Notes under the pieces: model-generated | Database searches by the model: none | Told to the model about the DNA's origin: nothing | Seen by the model: only the letters and a program-made list of their open reading frames with translations | Program-made: the position numbers and the translations under genes | Shown: piece after piece, positions 24,801-34,318 of the stretch | Layout: each line of letters opens with the position of its first letter | Numbering within the stretch: position 1 is the stretch's first letter | NCBI RefSeq assembly: GCF_004216895.1 | Contig: NZ_SGXE01000007.1 | Span: 62,001-126,000 of the forward strand | Direction: 5' to 3' | Source of the DNA: Aquimarina brevivitae | Lineage (GTDB): Bacteria > Bacteroidota > Bacteroidia > Flavobacteriales > Flavobacteriaceae | Length of the DNA stretch: 64,000 bases

Positions 24801-25538
24801 TAATAAATGATTCTTTAATGTATTTGACCCCGCATATGTACCATTACTAAAAACGGGATGATGCATCGCTATGATCAAGTTTTTGCCTTGGGCATCATTG
24901 ATATATCCTTCTAACTCTTCAATAAACCTTTTTTTGGTGGTTATATTGGTACATTTTTGATTGATATTATGAATTCTGTCCCAATTCGAAACGAACCAAT
25001 AACTATTTACAATAATAAGGTCAAGTTGCTCATCAATCACTCGATACTCCAATGGACATCCATTTTTCTCCTCAAACTCTAGATTTTTGAGACCTTTATC
25101 ATCTACATAATCTTCATATTCCTCTAGCTTTTCAACATCTAAATACTTCCATTCATTTACGCCTGACATGAAATAGGTATAGCCTTCGAATTCTTTTGCC
25201 AGCCCCAATTGTTCGTCTAATAGTTTGTTATCATGCTCCTCCTGATTTTTCTTAGGCGAAATATTATCTCCCAGAAAAAGTAATAGACTATTATTATCAG
25301 CTGCGCTTAAGCTTTCTTTTAATTTAGTAGTGATGTTCGCCTGGCTAGCTTTATCCTTGGTATTCCCGTAGCCCCCAACGAGATAAACCGTTTGTGTTAC
25401 TGTTTTGTTGGACTGGAGTGATTGCATGCTCTCGGTACCATCCGTTTGTACCTGATAGGTAGCGCACGCACTACCTAAACATAAAACGCCAATTAGTATC
25501 CAAAAATTAAACCTCAGACCTCTTTTTATAGTATTCAT
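21804..25538 (-). CDS. Lipoprotein with decayed phosphoesterase, kinase-like middle and Omp85-type barrel
   Basis: A 1244-residue protein. An N-terminal lipoprotein-type signal ends in LGSAC (Cys 25). Residues 50-310 resemble a calcineurin-like phosphoesterase: VGGYGN (54-59), FLGD (88-91), GVNEW (126-130), HHP (226-228) and AHEAS (296-300). Compared with the expected GDxG, GNHDW and GHDHxLQ, most metal ligands are lost. Residues about 455-660 carry a lysine strand (YAMRSLKKEALKF), then LIGDWDRHQDQWRW and IPVPRDRDNTF. This pattern suggests a FAM20/HipA-type atypical kinase. From about 930 the tail is beta-barrel sequence (APTIGGNNGLRGYRNDRF, surface-antigen type) ending in F. The sequence shows the motifs; the domain names are by recall. 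Confidence 0.75.
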   Translation of the reverse strand: MNTIKRGLRFNFWILIGVLCLGSACATYQVQTDGTESMQSLQSNKTVTQTVYLVGGYGNTKDKASQANITTKLKESLSAADNNSLLLFLGDNISPKKNQEEHDNKLLDEQLGLAKEFEGYTYFMSGVNEWKYLDVEKLEEYEDYVDDKGLKNLEFEEKNGCPLEYRVIDEQLDLIIVNSYWFVSNWDRIHNINQKCTNITTKKRFIEELEGYINDAQGKNLIIAMHHPVFSNGTYAGSNTLKNHLLPVPILGTAITEAYDLANLSRNQLDFPRYRYLRILVSALAQKSKRVTVVSAHEASLQYLKSKGLNQVISGSIAATAPADLANGFINAPGGSLDYTGKFAYGQQGFAILRYYTDGSSAVEFVTTDENSYYFNDQEAFVEKPSGDFIQKDYPKTVEAAIVKEQSALNKSGFYKFIWGDRYRSLFGKKVTAPVAILDTLYGGLRIIQEGGGHQSNSLRLVDKNNKQYAMRSLKKEALKFLTFKVKGVAYDTSDYEDTVTEELVSDFFTTAHPYMQMVIDGLAAQVDVNHSNTQLYYIPKQKALGVYNEAYGDALYFIEQRPSEEQKKYSGYRRADPEKEGEIPDFESTTDMLEKIKEDESYKVDQKTYIRSRVFDMLIGDWDRHQDQWRWVEYEVEDEDETIFIPVPRDRDNTFSKFDGIAFPLIKMFSPMTRGWQSYDDTIKNLKWFNREGYDLDITIANKFGVQTWIEEAKFIQQHLEADAIENAFSSLPNEIKNDSITNEIKNNLKKRLEDLDEYAKKYATYLNNQVVVYGTHKDDIFEIERLPNQETRIVVRRNLSDEKNEIFYERIIDGKVTKQVLVYGLNDDDIFSVKGEVKGHSRLKIIGGYGDDVYQIQNKRKVTVFDWKFEKSSFEEKKPSARLTNLYESNTLHWRYFQKDYNTLMPTLGTRNDDGVFAGLSNTFVKKGLHSDGGDFIQKHQLTGNYYFQFQTVEFLYEGIFANIFPNWNLTLEGRVTSDGFTDNFFGLGNESENDDEQLGEDFNRAQMQQTAVSAKISYRSLFLKGLYESFDVQQNNERFFTTTNVDALVFDRNAYVGLETGISFDTQNALDFPTKSLSFELQGGFKQNIDNSENNFGYLSFALGAGHKIIPSGDLVLSSTAEIKTNIGDNYFFYHAPTIGGNNGLRGYRNDRFSGDTYFYQSSDLKFRIKRFVTSVFPVTLGTYGGFDYGRVWVDGEDSNIWHTSFGGGVWLSGAETFAANIGVFGSNEGVMVQGGIGIGF

Positions 25539-25644
25539 ATAGCTGAAAGTGGTATATTTTCAATGATTATTATCAAACCATTAAATACGAAATAATTGCT
25601 TCAGCCTGTTAGCTCAAATCATTTTTTTGTTAGTCGGAATACAA

Positions 25645-25674
25645 CAAAAAATCCTGCCAATATTGACAGGATTA
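25645..25674 (-). terminator. Terminator of the gltB-gltD operon
   Basis: Stem AATCCTGCCAA / TTGACAGGATT with one mismatch and a two-base loop. On the minus strand it is followed by a run of T. It lies 27 bp past the gltD stop. Confidence 0.8.
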
Positions 25675-25699
25675 TAGTTCTACTGAATGATGCGTAGAT

Positions 25700-27163
25700 T
25701 TATATTCTCGGCAAATCACCTTCACCTTTTAAGGGTAAATTAGAACTCCCCATAAGGTATTCGTCTACATAATAAGCTGCCTGCCTCCCTTCTGAGATTG
25801 CCCATACGATTAAAGACTGACCTCTGCGGGAGTCTCCTGCTGCAAATACACCTTTTACATTGGTTGCATAATTATTTTCTGAAGCTTTCATATTGGTACG
25901 CTCATCCAATTGGATGCCTAATTGTTCTGCTAATACTGGTTCTGATCCGGTAAATCCAAGTGCTAATAATGCCAGTTCGCAATCCCATTGTTTTTCTGTT
26001 CCTGGAACTTCTTTGAGTGTAAACTTGCCATTTTCTTTTACCCACTCCACTTCTGTAGTAATCAAGCCCTTCAGGTTACCGTCTTTATCGCCTACAAATT
26101 CTTTGGTAGAAATACTCCAGTGTCTATCCACACCTTCCTGGTGCGAAGAACTGGTTCGCAATCGCATTGGCCAATAGGGCCACGGTTGATTTTCGGGTCG
26201 CTCCGTAGATGCTTTTCCCATAATCTCAAAGTTAGTCACGGATTTTGCTTTTTGTCGGATAGAAGTACCGATGCAGTCGGATCCTGTATCTCCACCTCCA
26301 ATAACAATTACATTTTTATCCGATGCTAAGATTTCCTCATCAAACTCCGTACAACCATCTACACGTCGATTATTTTGTGGTAGAAAATCCATAGCTTGTA
26401 CTACACCTTTAAGGTCTGATCCCTTGATAGGCAATTTTCTCCTTACGGTAGCTCCTGTGCATAAGACCACTGCATCAAAATCAGCTTTTAATTTTTCTGC
26501 TGCGATATCCTTACCTATACTTGTATTGGTTGTAAACACAATGCCTTCTTCCTCCATTACGGCAAGGCGTCGATCAATTACGTGCTTTTCCATTTTAAAA
26601 TCAGGAATTCCATATCGCAATAGCCCGCCTGGTTTTTCATCTCGTTCAAAAACAGTAACCAGGTGTCCTGCTCTATTTAATTGTTGTGCAGCTGCGAGCC
26701 CTGCAGGCCCAGAACCGATCACGGCAACCGTTTTGCCTGTTCTCTCTTTAGGAGGGTTCGGTTGAATCCAACCATTTTCAAAAGCACGCTCCGCTATATT
26801 TTTTTCAATATTTTCAATAGTTACCGGATCTTCATTGATTCCTAACACACAAGCCTCTTCGCAAGGTGCAGGACATAACCGACCCGTAAACTCCGGAAAG
26901 TTATTTGTGGCGTGTAATATTTCTGAAGCTTTTTGCCATTTCCCCTTATAAACTGCATCATTAAAATCAGGTATCAAATTACCTAGCGGACATCCACTAT
27001 GACAAAATGGAATACCGCAATCCATACATCGCGCGCCTTGGTTTTTTAGCTTTTCTTCCGATAAAGGAACGGTAAATTCTTTGTATTCTTTAATCCTATC
27101 TTCGACAGGTGCATACGGTTCAGTTTCTCTTTCATATTCTAAAAATCCTGTTATTTTTCCCAT
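25700..27163 (-). CDS. gltD: Glutamate synthase small (beta) subunit
   Basis: A 487-residue NADPH-dependent partner of GltB. It oxidises NAD(P)H and passes electrons through Fe-S and FAD to the large subunit. Cys 46, 49, 54, 58 (CMDCGIPFCHSGC) and Cys 97, 101, 105 (CPAPCEEAC) bind the 4Fe-4S centres. VAVIGSGPAGLAAA (about 146-159) binds FAD. VIVIGGGDTGSDC (about 285-297) is the second nucleotide site. The C-terminal VKGVFAAGDSRRGQSLIVWA is typical. The gene follows gltB by 10 bp on the same strand. Confidence 0.97.
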   Translation of the reverse strand: MGKITGFLEYERETEPYAPVEDRIKEYKEFTVPLSEEKLKNQGARCMDCGIPFCHSGCPLGNLIPDFNDAVYKGKWQKASEILHATNNFPEFTGRLCPAPCEEACVLGINEDPVTIENIEKNIAERAFENGWIQPNPPKERTGKTVAVIGSGPAGLAAAQQLNRAGHLVTVFERDEKPGGLLRYGIPDFKMEKHVIDRRLAVMEEEGIVFTTNTSIGKDIAAEKLKADFDAVVLCTGATVRRKLPIKGSDLKGVVQAMDFLPQNNRRVDGCTEFDEEILASDKNVIVIGGGDTGSDCIGTSIRQKAKSVTNFEIMGKASTERPENQPWPYWPMRLRTSSSHQEGVDRHWSISTKEFVGDKDGNLKGLITTEVEWVKENGKFTLKEVPGTEKQWDCELALLALGFTGSEPVLAEQLGIQLDERTNMKASENNYATNVKGVFAAGDSRRGQSLIVWAISEGRQAAYYVDEYLMGSSNLPLKGEGDLPRI

Positions 27164-27173
27164 CGTACTTCGT

Positions 27174-30100
27174 TTATGCTTTTGCTAATTTATCTTCTTC
27201 TAATCGCTTTAATGCCTGTTTATATTCCTCAGGGAATATTTTAATGAACTTGGGCAATTCGTTTTCCCAGTTTTCGAGAATTCGTTGTGCCAAAGGACTT
27301 AACGTAGCGTTATAGTGATTTTCAATCAATCCTTTCAACTCATCAATATCCAGTTGCTCTACCATAGGCTCCAGATTTAGAGATTCTTTGTTACAGTGTG
27401 CTTCAAAAGTATTTTTATCATCATAGATGTAGGCAATACCGCCAGACATCCCTGCCCCGAAATTTCTACCTACTTGACCTAATATTACAGCAACTCCCCC
27501 AGTCATATACTCGCATCCGTGATCTCCTATCCCTTCTACAACTGCTTTTGCGCCCGAATTACGAACACAGAATCGTTCTCCTGCTTTACCATTTATATAG
27601 ACCTCTCCATCTGTAGCGCCATATAAAGTTACGTTACCGGTGATGATGTTATCCTCTGGAATAATAGTAGCTTCTTCAGGGATTTTGATTATCAATCGCG
27701 CACCCGACAGTCCTTTCCCTAAATAATCATTGGTATTTCCATTGACTACCATGGTTAACCCCTTGGTGGCAAATGCCCCAAAACTTTGACCTGCAGAACC
27801 GGTAAAGTTCAATTTAAGCGTATTATCCGGTAAGCCTTGTGCGCCATAGATTTTGGAAATTTCATTACTCAAAATCGCTCCGACTGCCCGATCTGTATTA
27901 TGAATATCAAAATGAAGTGTGGTTTTTTCTTTTCTAAACAATGCAGGATGCGCTTGTTCAATGATATCAAAATCCATGGCTTTTGAAAGCCCGTGGTCTT
28001 GTGCTTCGGTGTGATAAATAGATACCGTATCCGGAGCTTCCATTTGATGGAGTATTGGACTTAAGTCCAGTCCTTGCGCTTTATAATGATTCAGCACCTT
28101 ATGGTGATCCAATTTGTTAACCTGTCCAATCATTTCATTGAGCGTTCTAAAGCCAAGCTTTGCCATAATTTCTCTCAATTCCTGAGCCACGAAATACATA
28201 TAGTTGACCACATGTTCAGGTTTGCCTTCAAACTTCTTACGTAGTTCAGGGTTTTGAGTAGCAATACCTACGGGACATGTATTTAAGTGGCATACCCGCA
28301 TCATAATACATCCTGAAGCGACTAATGGAGCCGTAGCAAAACCAAATTCTTCAGCACCCAATAAGCAAGCGATAGCAACATCTCTACCTGTTTTGAGCTG
28401 ACCATCACATTCGAGCACTACTCTACCTCTTAAATCATTACCCACCAGGGTTTGTTGTGCTTCTGCGATGCCTAACTCCCAGGGTAATCCTGCGTGTTTC
28501 AATGAGGTCAGCGGAGAAGCTCCGGTACCGCCATCAAAACCAGAAATGAGTATAACATCTGCCTTTGCCTTTGCGACACCTGCAGCTACTGTACCTACCC
28601 CCACTTCAGATACTAATTTTACATTAATTCTTGCCTGTCGGTTTGCTGATTTGAGATCATAAATTAATTGCGAAAGATCTTCAATAGAATAAATATCGTG
28701 ATGTGGTGGTGGTGAAATCAGCCCTACGTATGGTGTAGAGTTTCGTGTTTTGGCAATTTCAGGATTTACCTTGGGTCCCGGTAGTTGCCCACCCTCGCCA
28801 GGTTTAGCTCCTTGTGCCATTTTGATTTGTATCTCACTAGCATTGGTTAGGTAATTGGAGGAAACTCCAAATCTACCCGAAGCAACTTGTTTTATGGCGC
28901 TATTTTTCCAATCGCCATTTACGTTTTTATAGAAGCGTTCTGGGTTTTCGCCACCTTCACCCGAATTACTTTTACCCCCAATCCGATTCATGGCGATGGC
29001 TAAATTTTCGTGTGCTTCCTGACTTATGGAACCATACGACATTGCACCCGTTTTAAAACGCTTTACAATTTCTGTCCAGGGTTCTACCTCATCAATAGGA
29101 ATAGGATCGTAATTTGAAAATTCTAATAATCCTCGGATCGTCATTAAATCTTTGGACTGTTGATTTATTAAATCTGCGTATTCTTTATAGGTTTTTGGAT
29201 CATTGGTCCGTACAGATTGCTGTAATTTTGCAACGGTTAAGGGGTTAAACTGGTGTTTTTCACCATTTCTACGCCATCTATACTGTCCACCTATTTCTAG
29301 ATCTAAACTGGTTTCTACGCCCCGTTCTTTATACGCACGTTCGTGTCGTTTTTCAATTTCTTTTTCGATTTCTTGTAACCCAATACCCTGGATTCTGGAT
29401 ACGGTATTGGGGAAATAATGATCAACGGTTTTGGTGTTGATCCCAATACATTCAAATAACTGTGATCCGCGATACGAGTTCAAGGTAGAAATCCCTATCT
29501 TATTCATCACCTTTAAAACCCCCTTACCTACTGCTTTGTTGTAATTGTATATCGCTTCTTCGGCCGTAAGTTTTGTAATCGTATTTTCTTGAATCTGTTC
29601 AGCTATAATTTCATTAACCATATACGGATTAATAGCACTAGCACCGTAACCAAACAACAACGCAAAATGATGCACTTCTCGGGGCTCCGCAGACTCAACA
29701 ATTATACTTATTTGAGATCGTTTACCTAGTTTCTGTAAACCGCTGTTGACATATGAGCACGCTAATAATGCTGGTATTGGCGCTCTATGTTTACTGACAT
29801 TCCTATCTGATAGAATAATGATATTCGAACCTTTGTCTACAGCTGCAGAGACATCTTTTAATAATTTTTCTAAGGCATCTTCTAAACCATTGAGCCCTCG
29901 ATTGATATTGTACAATATTGGGACTGAAGTAGCTTTGAAGCCCTTTTCGTTAAAGGTTTTGATTTTATCCAAATCTTCCTTAGAGATCACCGGATTCTGA
30001 ATCTTCAACTTGTTACATTGCAGTTCGTTGATATCAAAAATATTGTGGTCTTTACCTAGTGTTAGACTGATGTCACAAATCAACTCTTCGCGTATCCCGT

Positions 30101-31673
30101 CTAATGGTGGATTGGTTACCTGAGCAAACAACTGTTTGAAGTAATTATAGATCAACTGTGGACGCTCAGACAGCACTGCAATAGGAGTATCGGATCCCAT
30201 CGAACCAATAGGTTCTTTTCCTAACTGCGCCATAGGTGCGATAATGATATCAATATCCTCTTGGGTATATCCAAAAATCTCTTTGCGCTTAGTAACTGTT
30301 TCTTCCCCCAAAAATAAAGGGCAATCGTTATAAGGAATATCCTTGAGGTGCACCATATTCGTATCCAACCATTTTCTATATGGATATTTGGATGCAATTC
30401 TTTCTTTTATTTCTTCATCATTTACAATTCTTCCTTCTTTCATATTCACCAAAAACATTTTACCCGGCTCAAGGCGACCGTGGTATTCAATATTTTTAGG
30501 ATGAATATCTACTACCCCAGTTTCTGAAGACATGATGACGTAACCGTCTTTAGTGACCGAATATCTAGAAGGTCGCAAACCATTTCTATCCAAGACTGCT
30601 CCTATATATTTACCGTCTGTAAAGGGAATAGACGCTGGGCCATCCCAAGGTTCCATTAGACAGGCATTAAACTCATAAAAAGCGCGTTTGGCTTCGGACA
30701 TTTCAGGATTCTTTTCCCAGGCTTCGGGTACCATCATCATCATTACCTCTGGGAGGGATCTACCGGTCATTAATAGTAACTCAACGACCATATCCATAGA
30801 GGCAGAGTCCGACTTACCAGGCAGGACAATAGGAATGATCTTTTTGATATCCTCGCCAAATAATTCACTTTGCATTAACTCTTCTCTAGAAGTTACTCTA
30901 CTTACATTGCCCCTAAGCGTATTAATTTCGCCATTATGACACATATATCTAAAAGGTTGCGCTAAATCCCAGGTCGGAAACGTATTGGTAGAAAAACGTT
31001 GGTGCACTAGCGCCAAACGCGTAACTACCCTAGGATCCAATAAATCCTGGTAATATAATTTAATATCCTCTGGCATCAACAACCCTTTAAAAATTAAGGT
31101 TTTGGTTGACAAACTTGGGACATAGAAATACTTATTTTCTGAAAGTTTAGATTTATAAATGGTATGTTCTGCTACTTTGCGCGCTGTGAAGAGCTTCAAG
31201 TTAAAATCAAATAAACTCTGAGCTTGCTCCTGCTTACCAACAAATACTTGTTTTATAAAGGGTTCTGTGCTGGCTGCTATTTCTCCCAGATGGATAGGAT
31301 CTACAGGTACATCGCGCCAACCTAATAAGGAAAGTCCCTGTGCTTTAATCGCTTCTTCGAATACGGAAATGCAATAGGTTCTTTGGTTTTCTTTTCGCGG
31401 TAAAAAAACATTGCTCACTGCATATTCACCCTGCTCGGGCAGTTCAAAATCACATTCTGCTGTAAAAAAATCGTGTGGGATATCAATAAGAATTCCTGCA
31501 CCATCACCTGTTTTACCATCAGCACTTACAGCTCCTCTATGCTCTAATTTTTCAAGAATCTCTAAAGCCTTATGAATGATATCGTTAGACTTTTTACCTT
31601 CTAAACTACATATAAATCCGGCACCACAAGCATCATGCTCAAATTCTGGCAGGTACATTCCTTGTTTCTTCAT
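27174..31673 (-). CDS. gltB: Glutamate synthase large (alpha) subunit
   Basis: A 1499-residue GOGAT large subunit, the usual length. It makes glutamate from glutamine and 2-oxoglutarate in the GS-GOGAT route. The start [20 protein letters not shown] gives a 15-residue propeptide before Cys 16, the nucleophile of the N-terminal glutaminase. An FMN-binding barrel sits in the third quarter ([28 protein letters not shown]). Cysteines in [14 protein letters not shown] (about 1120-1133) bind the 3Fe-4S cluster. The C-terminal glycine-rich beta-helix follows. Divergent from glnB-amtB, as expected for nitrogen genes. The operon with gltD is clear from the 10-bp gap. Confidence 0.98.
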   Translation of the reverse strand: MKKQGMYLPEFEHDACGAGFICSLEGKKSNDIIHKALEILEKLEHRGAVSADGKTGDGAGILIDIPHDFFTAECDFELPEQGEYAVSNVFLPRKENQRTYCISVFEEAIKAQGLSLLGWRDVPVDPIHLGEIAASTEPFIKQVFVGKQEQAQSLFDFNLKLFTARKVAEHTIYKSKLSENKYFYVPSLSTKTLIFKGLLMPEDIKLYYQDLLDPRVVTRLALVHQRFSTNTFPTWDLAQPFRYMCHNGEINTLRGNVSRVTSREELMQSELFGEDIKKIIPIVLPGKSDSASMDMVVELLLMTGRSLPEVMMMMVPEAWEKNPEMSEAKRAFYEFNACLMEPWDGPASIPFTDGKYIGAVLDRNGLRPSRYSVTKDGYVIMSSETGVVDIHPKNIEYHGRLEPGKMFLVNMKEGRIVNDEEIKERIASKYPYRKWLDTNMVHLKDIPYNDCPLFLGEETVTKRKEIFGYTQEDIDIIIAPMAQLGKEPIGSMGSDTPIAVLSERPQLIYNYFKQLFAQVTNPPLDGIREELICDISLTLGKDHNIFDINELQCNKLKIQNPVISKEDLDKIKTFNEKGFKATSVPILYNINRGLNGLEDALEKLLKDVSAAVDKGSNIIILSDRNVSKHRAPIPALLACSYVNSGLQKLGKRSQISIIVESAEPREVHHFALLFGYGASAINPYMVNEIIAEQIQENTITKLTAEEAIYNYNKAVGKGVLKVMNKIGISTLNSYRGSQLFECIGINTKTVDHYFPNTVSRIQGIGLQEIEKEIEKRHERAYKERGVETSLDLEIGGQYRWRRNGEKHQFNPLTVAKLQQSVRTNDPKTYKEYADLINQQSKDLMTIRGLLEFSNYDPIPIDEVEPWTEIVKRFKTGAMSYGSISQEAHENLAIAMNRIGGKSNSGEGGENPERFYKNVNGDWKNSAIKQVASGRFGVSSNYLTNASEIQIKMAQGAKPGEGGQLPGPKVNPEIAKTRNSTPYVGLISPPPHHDIYSIEDLSQLIYDLKSANRQARINVKLVSEVGVGTVAAGVAKAKADVILISGFDGGTGASPLTSLKHAGLPWELGIAEAQQTLVGNDLRGRVVLECDGQLKTGRDVAIACLLGAEEFGFATAPLVASGCIMMRVCHLNTCPVGIATQNPELRKKFEGKPEHVVNYMYFVAQELREIMAKLGFRTLNEMIGQVNKLDHHKVLNHYKAQGLDLSPILHQMEAPDTVSIYHTEAQDHGLSKAMDFDIIEQAHPALFRKEKTTLHFDIHNTDRAVGAILSNEISKIYGAQGLPDNTLKLNFTGSAGQSFGAFATKGLTMVVNGNTNDYLGKGLSGARLIIKIPEEATIIPEDNIITGNVTLYGATDGEVYINGKAGERFCVRNSGAKAVVEGIGDHGCEYMTGGVAVILGQVGRNFGAGMSGGIAYIYDDKNTFEAHCNKESLNLEPMVEQLDIDELKGLIENHYNATLSPLAQRILENWENELPKFIKIFPEEYKQALKRLEEDKLAKA

Positions 31674-31968
31674 ACTATTTATGCGTCTATTTTATATTTC
31701 AGAATCTTGAATTTAGTGATTGGTTCTTTGTTGCGAAAGAAAACCAGCGTTTAAGTTTCCATTTTTCTGAGGCTGCTAAAAAATGGTGTGTCTAAATATA
31801 AATATCACAAAATATGATCTTCTAATTACGAATTTCGTAATGCAAAATTTATACTTCTAAAAATACGCAAAATATTGTTTTTCAATTAATTAAATAACTA
31901 CAAGGTTTTCGATAGCCGTAAAGTGTTTATAACGTACATTTCTTAATTATAAACCATATAAAATGAGA

Positions 31969-31988
31969 ACCCCTAATTTTTTAGGGGG
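31969..31988. promoter_or_regulatory. Hairpin in the gltB-glnB intergenic region
   Basis: Arms CCCCTAA and TTAGGGG pair around a short T-rich loop. A T-run is absent on either side, so a terminator is less likely than an attenuator or binding site. Confidence 0.4.
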
Positions 31989-32032
31989 TGATTATTTCAT
32001 ATTGATAAAAATTAACCCTTTACCCTATAAAA

Positions 32033-32065
32033 TTTGGTTATACCAATCAAATTAACATATTTTTG
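32033..32065 (+). promoter_or_regulatory. Promoter of glnB-amtB (TTTG, N21, TATTTTTG)
   Basis: TTTG at 32033-32036 and TATTTTTG at 32058-32065 are separated by 21 bases. This matches the Bacteroidota -33/-7 pattern and lies 37 bp before the glnB ATG. Confidence 0.6.
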
Positions 32066-32101
32066 AAATGCATTTAACACTAATTTTAATTTTTAGGCTT
32101 T

Positions 32102-32440
32102 ATGAAGAAAATAGAAGCAATTATAAGAAGGTCAAAGTATAGAGCTGTTAAAGAAGCTTTACACGATAAAGGCGTTATGTTCTTTTCTTACTGGGATGTT
32201 ACCGGTGTAGGACACGAAAAGAAGGGGGCTGTATACCGAGGTATATCCTATAGCACCAGTGATATTCAACGCAGATTTTTATCCATTGTGGTCAACGATG
32301 ACTTTGTGGAAGCTACCATAGCGGCAATCTTGGAAGCAGCAAAAACTGGAGAAGTGGGAGATGGAAAAATATTTGTTTCTGATGTTTCTGAAGCCTATCG
32401 CATCCGAACTGGGGCCAAAGGAGGCGAAACCTTAAAATAA
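32102..32440 (+). CDS. glnB: Nitrogen regulatory protein P-II
   Basis: A 112-residue PII trimer-forming signal protein that senses ATP/ADP and 2-oxoglutarate and controls ammonium uptake and assimilation. It opens MKKIEAIIRRSKYRAVKEAL. The T-loop contains GHEKKGAVYRGISYS, with Tyr 50 at the position of the E. coli uridylylation Tyr 51. The C-terminus carries DGKIFVSDVSEAYRIRTGAKG, the usual PII signature. The T-loop has a few non-standard residues. The gene precedes amtB by 45 bp, the classic glnK-amtB arrangement, so it could equally be called glnK. Confidence 0.95.
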   Translation: MKKIEAIIRRSKYRAVKEALHDKGVMFFSYWDVTGVGHEKKGAVYRGISYSTSDIQRRFLSIVVNDDFVEATIAAILEAAKTGEVGDGKIFVSDVSEAYRIRTGAKGGETLK

Positions 32441-32485
32441 GCCTTCCTAATTAATCAACTAAACACCAAATTAAAACACTTTTTT

Positions 32486-33778
32486 ATGAGCAACATACAA
32501 CAACAAGAAGAAATTAAAAAAGCAGTAGACGCGGCTGTTGAAGGAATCAATGCAGATCTCGGCATTCTATGGATTCTGGTTGCTGCGATTCTTGTATTTT
32601 TTATGCAAGCGGGCTTTACGCTGGTTGAAACGGGTTTTACCCGATCTAAGAACGCCGGAAATATTGTAATGAAAAATTTTATGGACCTTAGTATTGGTTC
32701 TTTAATGTTTTGGGTAATCGGCTATTCGATAATGTACGGGGGTGACACTATATTGGGCGGTTTTATGAGAGATCCTTTTGATCTAGCCTTTTTTAGTCAA
32801 GATGATTGGCATAACTTATTTTTCCAAACTGTTTTTTGCGCCACTGCAGCAACCATTGTATCTGGAGCGGTAGCCGGTCGTACCAAATTTTCTACCTACC
32901 TGATCTTTTCGGCAGTACTAACCACAATTATCTACCCTATTTCAGGAAGCTGGCTATGGCCGTTTGATGATAAAGCCTGGTTAAATAATCTTGGTTTTAT
33001 CGATTTTGCTGGTTCTACCATTGTGCACGCAGTTGGTGGATTCGCCGGACTTGTAGCCGCTGCTTTAATTGGTCCACGACTTGGTAAATATAAAAATGGT
33101 CAGGTCAATGTAATCCCTGGGCATAATTTAGTATTAGGTGCTATTGGTGTTTTTATATTATGGCTAGGATGGTTTGGCTTTAATGGCGGTTCACAATTGG
33201 CCTTTGGCGGAAGTGATTCTGTAGCTGTTGGTAGTGTAATCATCAACACCAACTTAGCGGCAGCCTTAGGTGCTATTACTGCCTTGTTTTTCACTTGGGC
33301 GAAATATAAGAAACCAGATATTTCCATGACCCTTAACGGATGTTTAGCTGGACTAGTTGGAATCACTGCTGGATGTGGTAATGTTAATGCTGTTGGTGCT
33401 GCTGCGATCGGAGTCATCTCTGGTTTAGTAGTTGTGTTATCCATAGAATTTATAGATAAAAAATTAAAGATTGACGATCCTGTAGGAGCCATATCTGTAC
33501 ACGGAGTTTGTGGATTTTTAGGCACTGTATTGGTAGGAGTATTTGCCATCCCTGGAGATGATTTTGCTGGGGGTTTGCTCTATGGAGGAGGATTTAAACA
33601 ACTTGGAGTTCAAGCTTTAGGTTCGGTTTCTATGATTGGATGGGCAGTATTGGCTAGTTTTATAGTATTATTTATTTTAAAGAAAACCATTGGACTTCGA
33701 GTTTCTGAGAAAGAGGAAGTAGAAGGATTAGATATCCACGAACATGGGTTAAGTGCTTTTGGAGAAGATAACGATTAA
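32486..33778 (+). CDS. amtB: Ammonium transporter
   Basis: A 430-residue inner-membrane ammonium channel of the Amt/Rh family with 11 membrane helices. A short amphipathic N-terminus (QQQEEIKKAVDAAVEGINAD) precedes the first helix. FVETGFTRSKNAGN-like residues (MQAGFTLVETGFTRSKNAGN) form the family signature. His 181 (STIVHAVGG) and His 339 (AISVHGVCGF) form the twin-His pore pair, and GNVNAVGAAAIGVISG is another conserved stretch. It works with the GlnB product encoded just upstream, which blocks the channel when ammonium is ample. A strong terminator follows. Confidence 0.97.
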   Translation: MSNIQQQEEIKKAVDAAVEGINADLGILWILVAAILVFFMQAGFTLVETGFTRSKNAGNIVMKNFMDLSIGSLMFWVIGYSIMYGGDTILGGFMRDPFDLAFFSQDDWHNLFFQTVFCATAATIVSGAVAGRTKFSTYLIFSAVLTTIIYPISGSWLWPFDDKAWLNNLGFIDFAGSTIVHAVGGFAGLVAAALIGPRLGKYKNGQVNVIPGHNLVLGAIGVFILWLGWFGFNGGSQLAFGGSDSVAVGSVIINTNLAAALGAITALFFTWAKYKKPDISMTLNGCLAGLVGITAGCGNVNAVGAAAIGVISGLVVVLSIEFIDKKLKIDDPVGAISVHGVCGFLGTVLVGVFAIPGDDFAGGLLYGGGFKQLGVQALGSVSMIGWAVLASFIVLFILKKTIGLRVSEKEEVEGLDIHEHGLSAFGEDND

Positions 33779-33812
33779 TTACACTTGCTGTAATTCTTCT
33801 TTTTAAATAGGT

Positions 33813-33848
33813 AAAAAGGCTATTACGCATCACGTAATAGCCTTTTTT
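33813..33848. terminator. Bidirectional terminator after amtB
   Basis: A perfect 15-bp stem (AAAAAGGCTATTACG and complement) around a five-base loop lies 34 bp after amtB and before the convergent gene ending at 33869. The ends are A- and T-rich, fitting termination on both strands. Confidence 0.9.
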
Positions 33849-33868
33849 ATATGGAATTGGTATACTCT

Positions 33869-34207
33869 TTATTTAATTATGGAAAGCGATAAGGGATAAT
33901 ACGGTTGCTCTCCTTGATTGGCTTTTACAGCATTTACTATTGGAAAAACGATACACATTACTCCTATAGCGATTAAACCTAAAATACCTAATCCGAAAAG
34001 AAGCATTAACGGAATACAAATGATCGCATAAATGAACATGCTAATCTGAAAATTCATAATCGATTTACCATGCCCGTCCATCGCTAAAACCTTATCTCTT
34101 TGGGTTAACCATAAAATCAACGGCACTATAAATCCACCAAAACCTGTTACCACATCTAATAACTGTGTTAAATGAGTAACCACTAATAATGATCTGTCTT
34201 GTCTCAT
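33869..34207 (-). CDS. DUF4870 membrane protein
   Basis: A 112-residue protein with three hydrophobic segments (about 17-34, 52-70 and 73-92). It carries the family motif THLTQLLDVVTGFGGFIVPL and a polar stretch after it (TQRDKVLAMDGHGKSIMNFQI). DUF4870 proteins are small Tic20-like membrane proteins of unknown role. The N-terminus MRQDRSLLVV is the usual length. The gene is convergent with amtB and apparently alone. Confidence 0.85.
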   Translation of the reverse strand: MRQDRSLLVVTHLTQLLDVVTGFGGFIVPLILWLTQRDKVLAMDGHGKSIMNFQISMFIYAIICIPLMLLFGLGILGLIAIGVMCIVFPIVNAVKANQGEQPYYPLSLSIIK

Positions 34208-34318
34208 GTTTCTATTTTTTTTGATTGATGATAGTTTGTGCTAATAATATTAGCATATATACTTATGAGACGCGAAAACTTCAAATTTGTTACAGGGTTA
34301 GATTCAGTTTCTAATCAA

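Larger units (their letters stand above)
31674..32101. other. 428-bp divergent gene-free region between gltB and glnB
   Basis: The region is A+T-rich and contains no open reading frame of note. It includes a hairpin at 31969-31988 and the glnB promoter at 32033-32065. Several TGTTTATAACG-like and AATTACGAATTTCGTAAT sequences are present (the latter, 31825-31842, is a near-palindrome) and could bind a nitrogen regulator. A promoter for gltB cannot be placed confidently. Confidence 0.5.
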
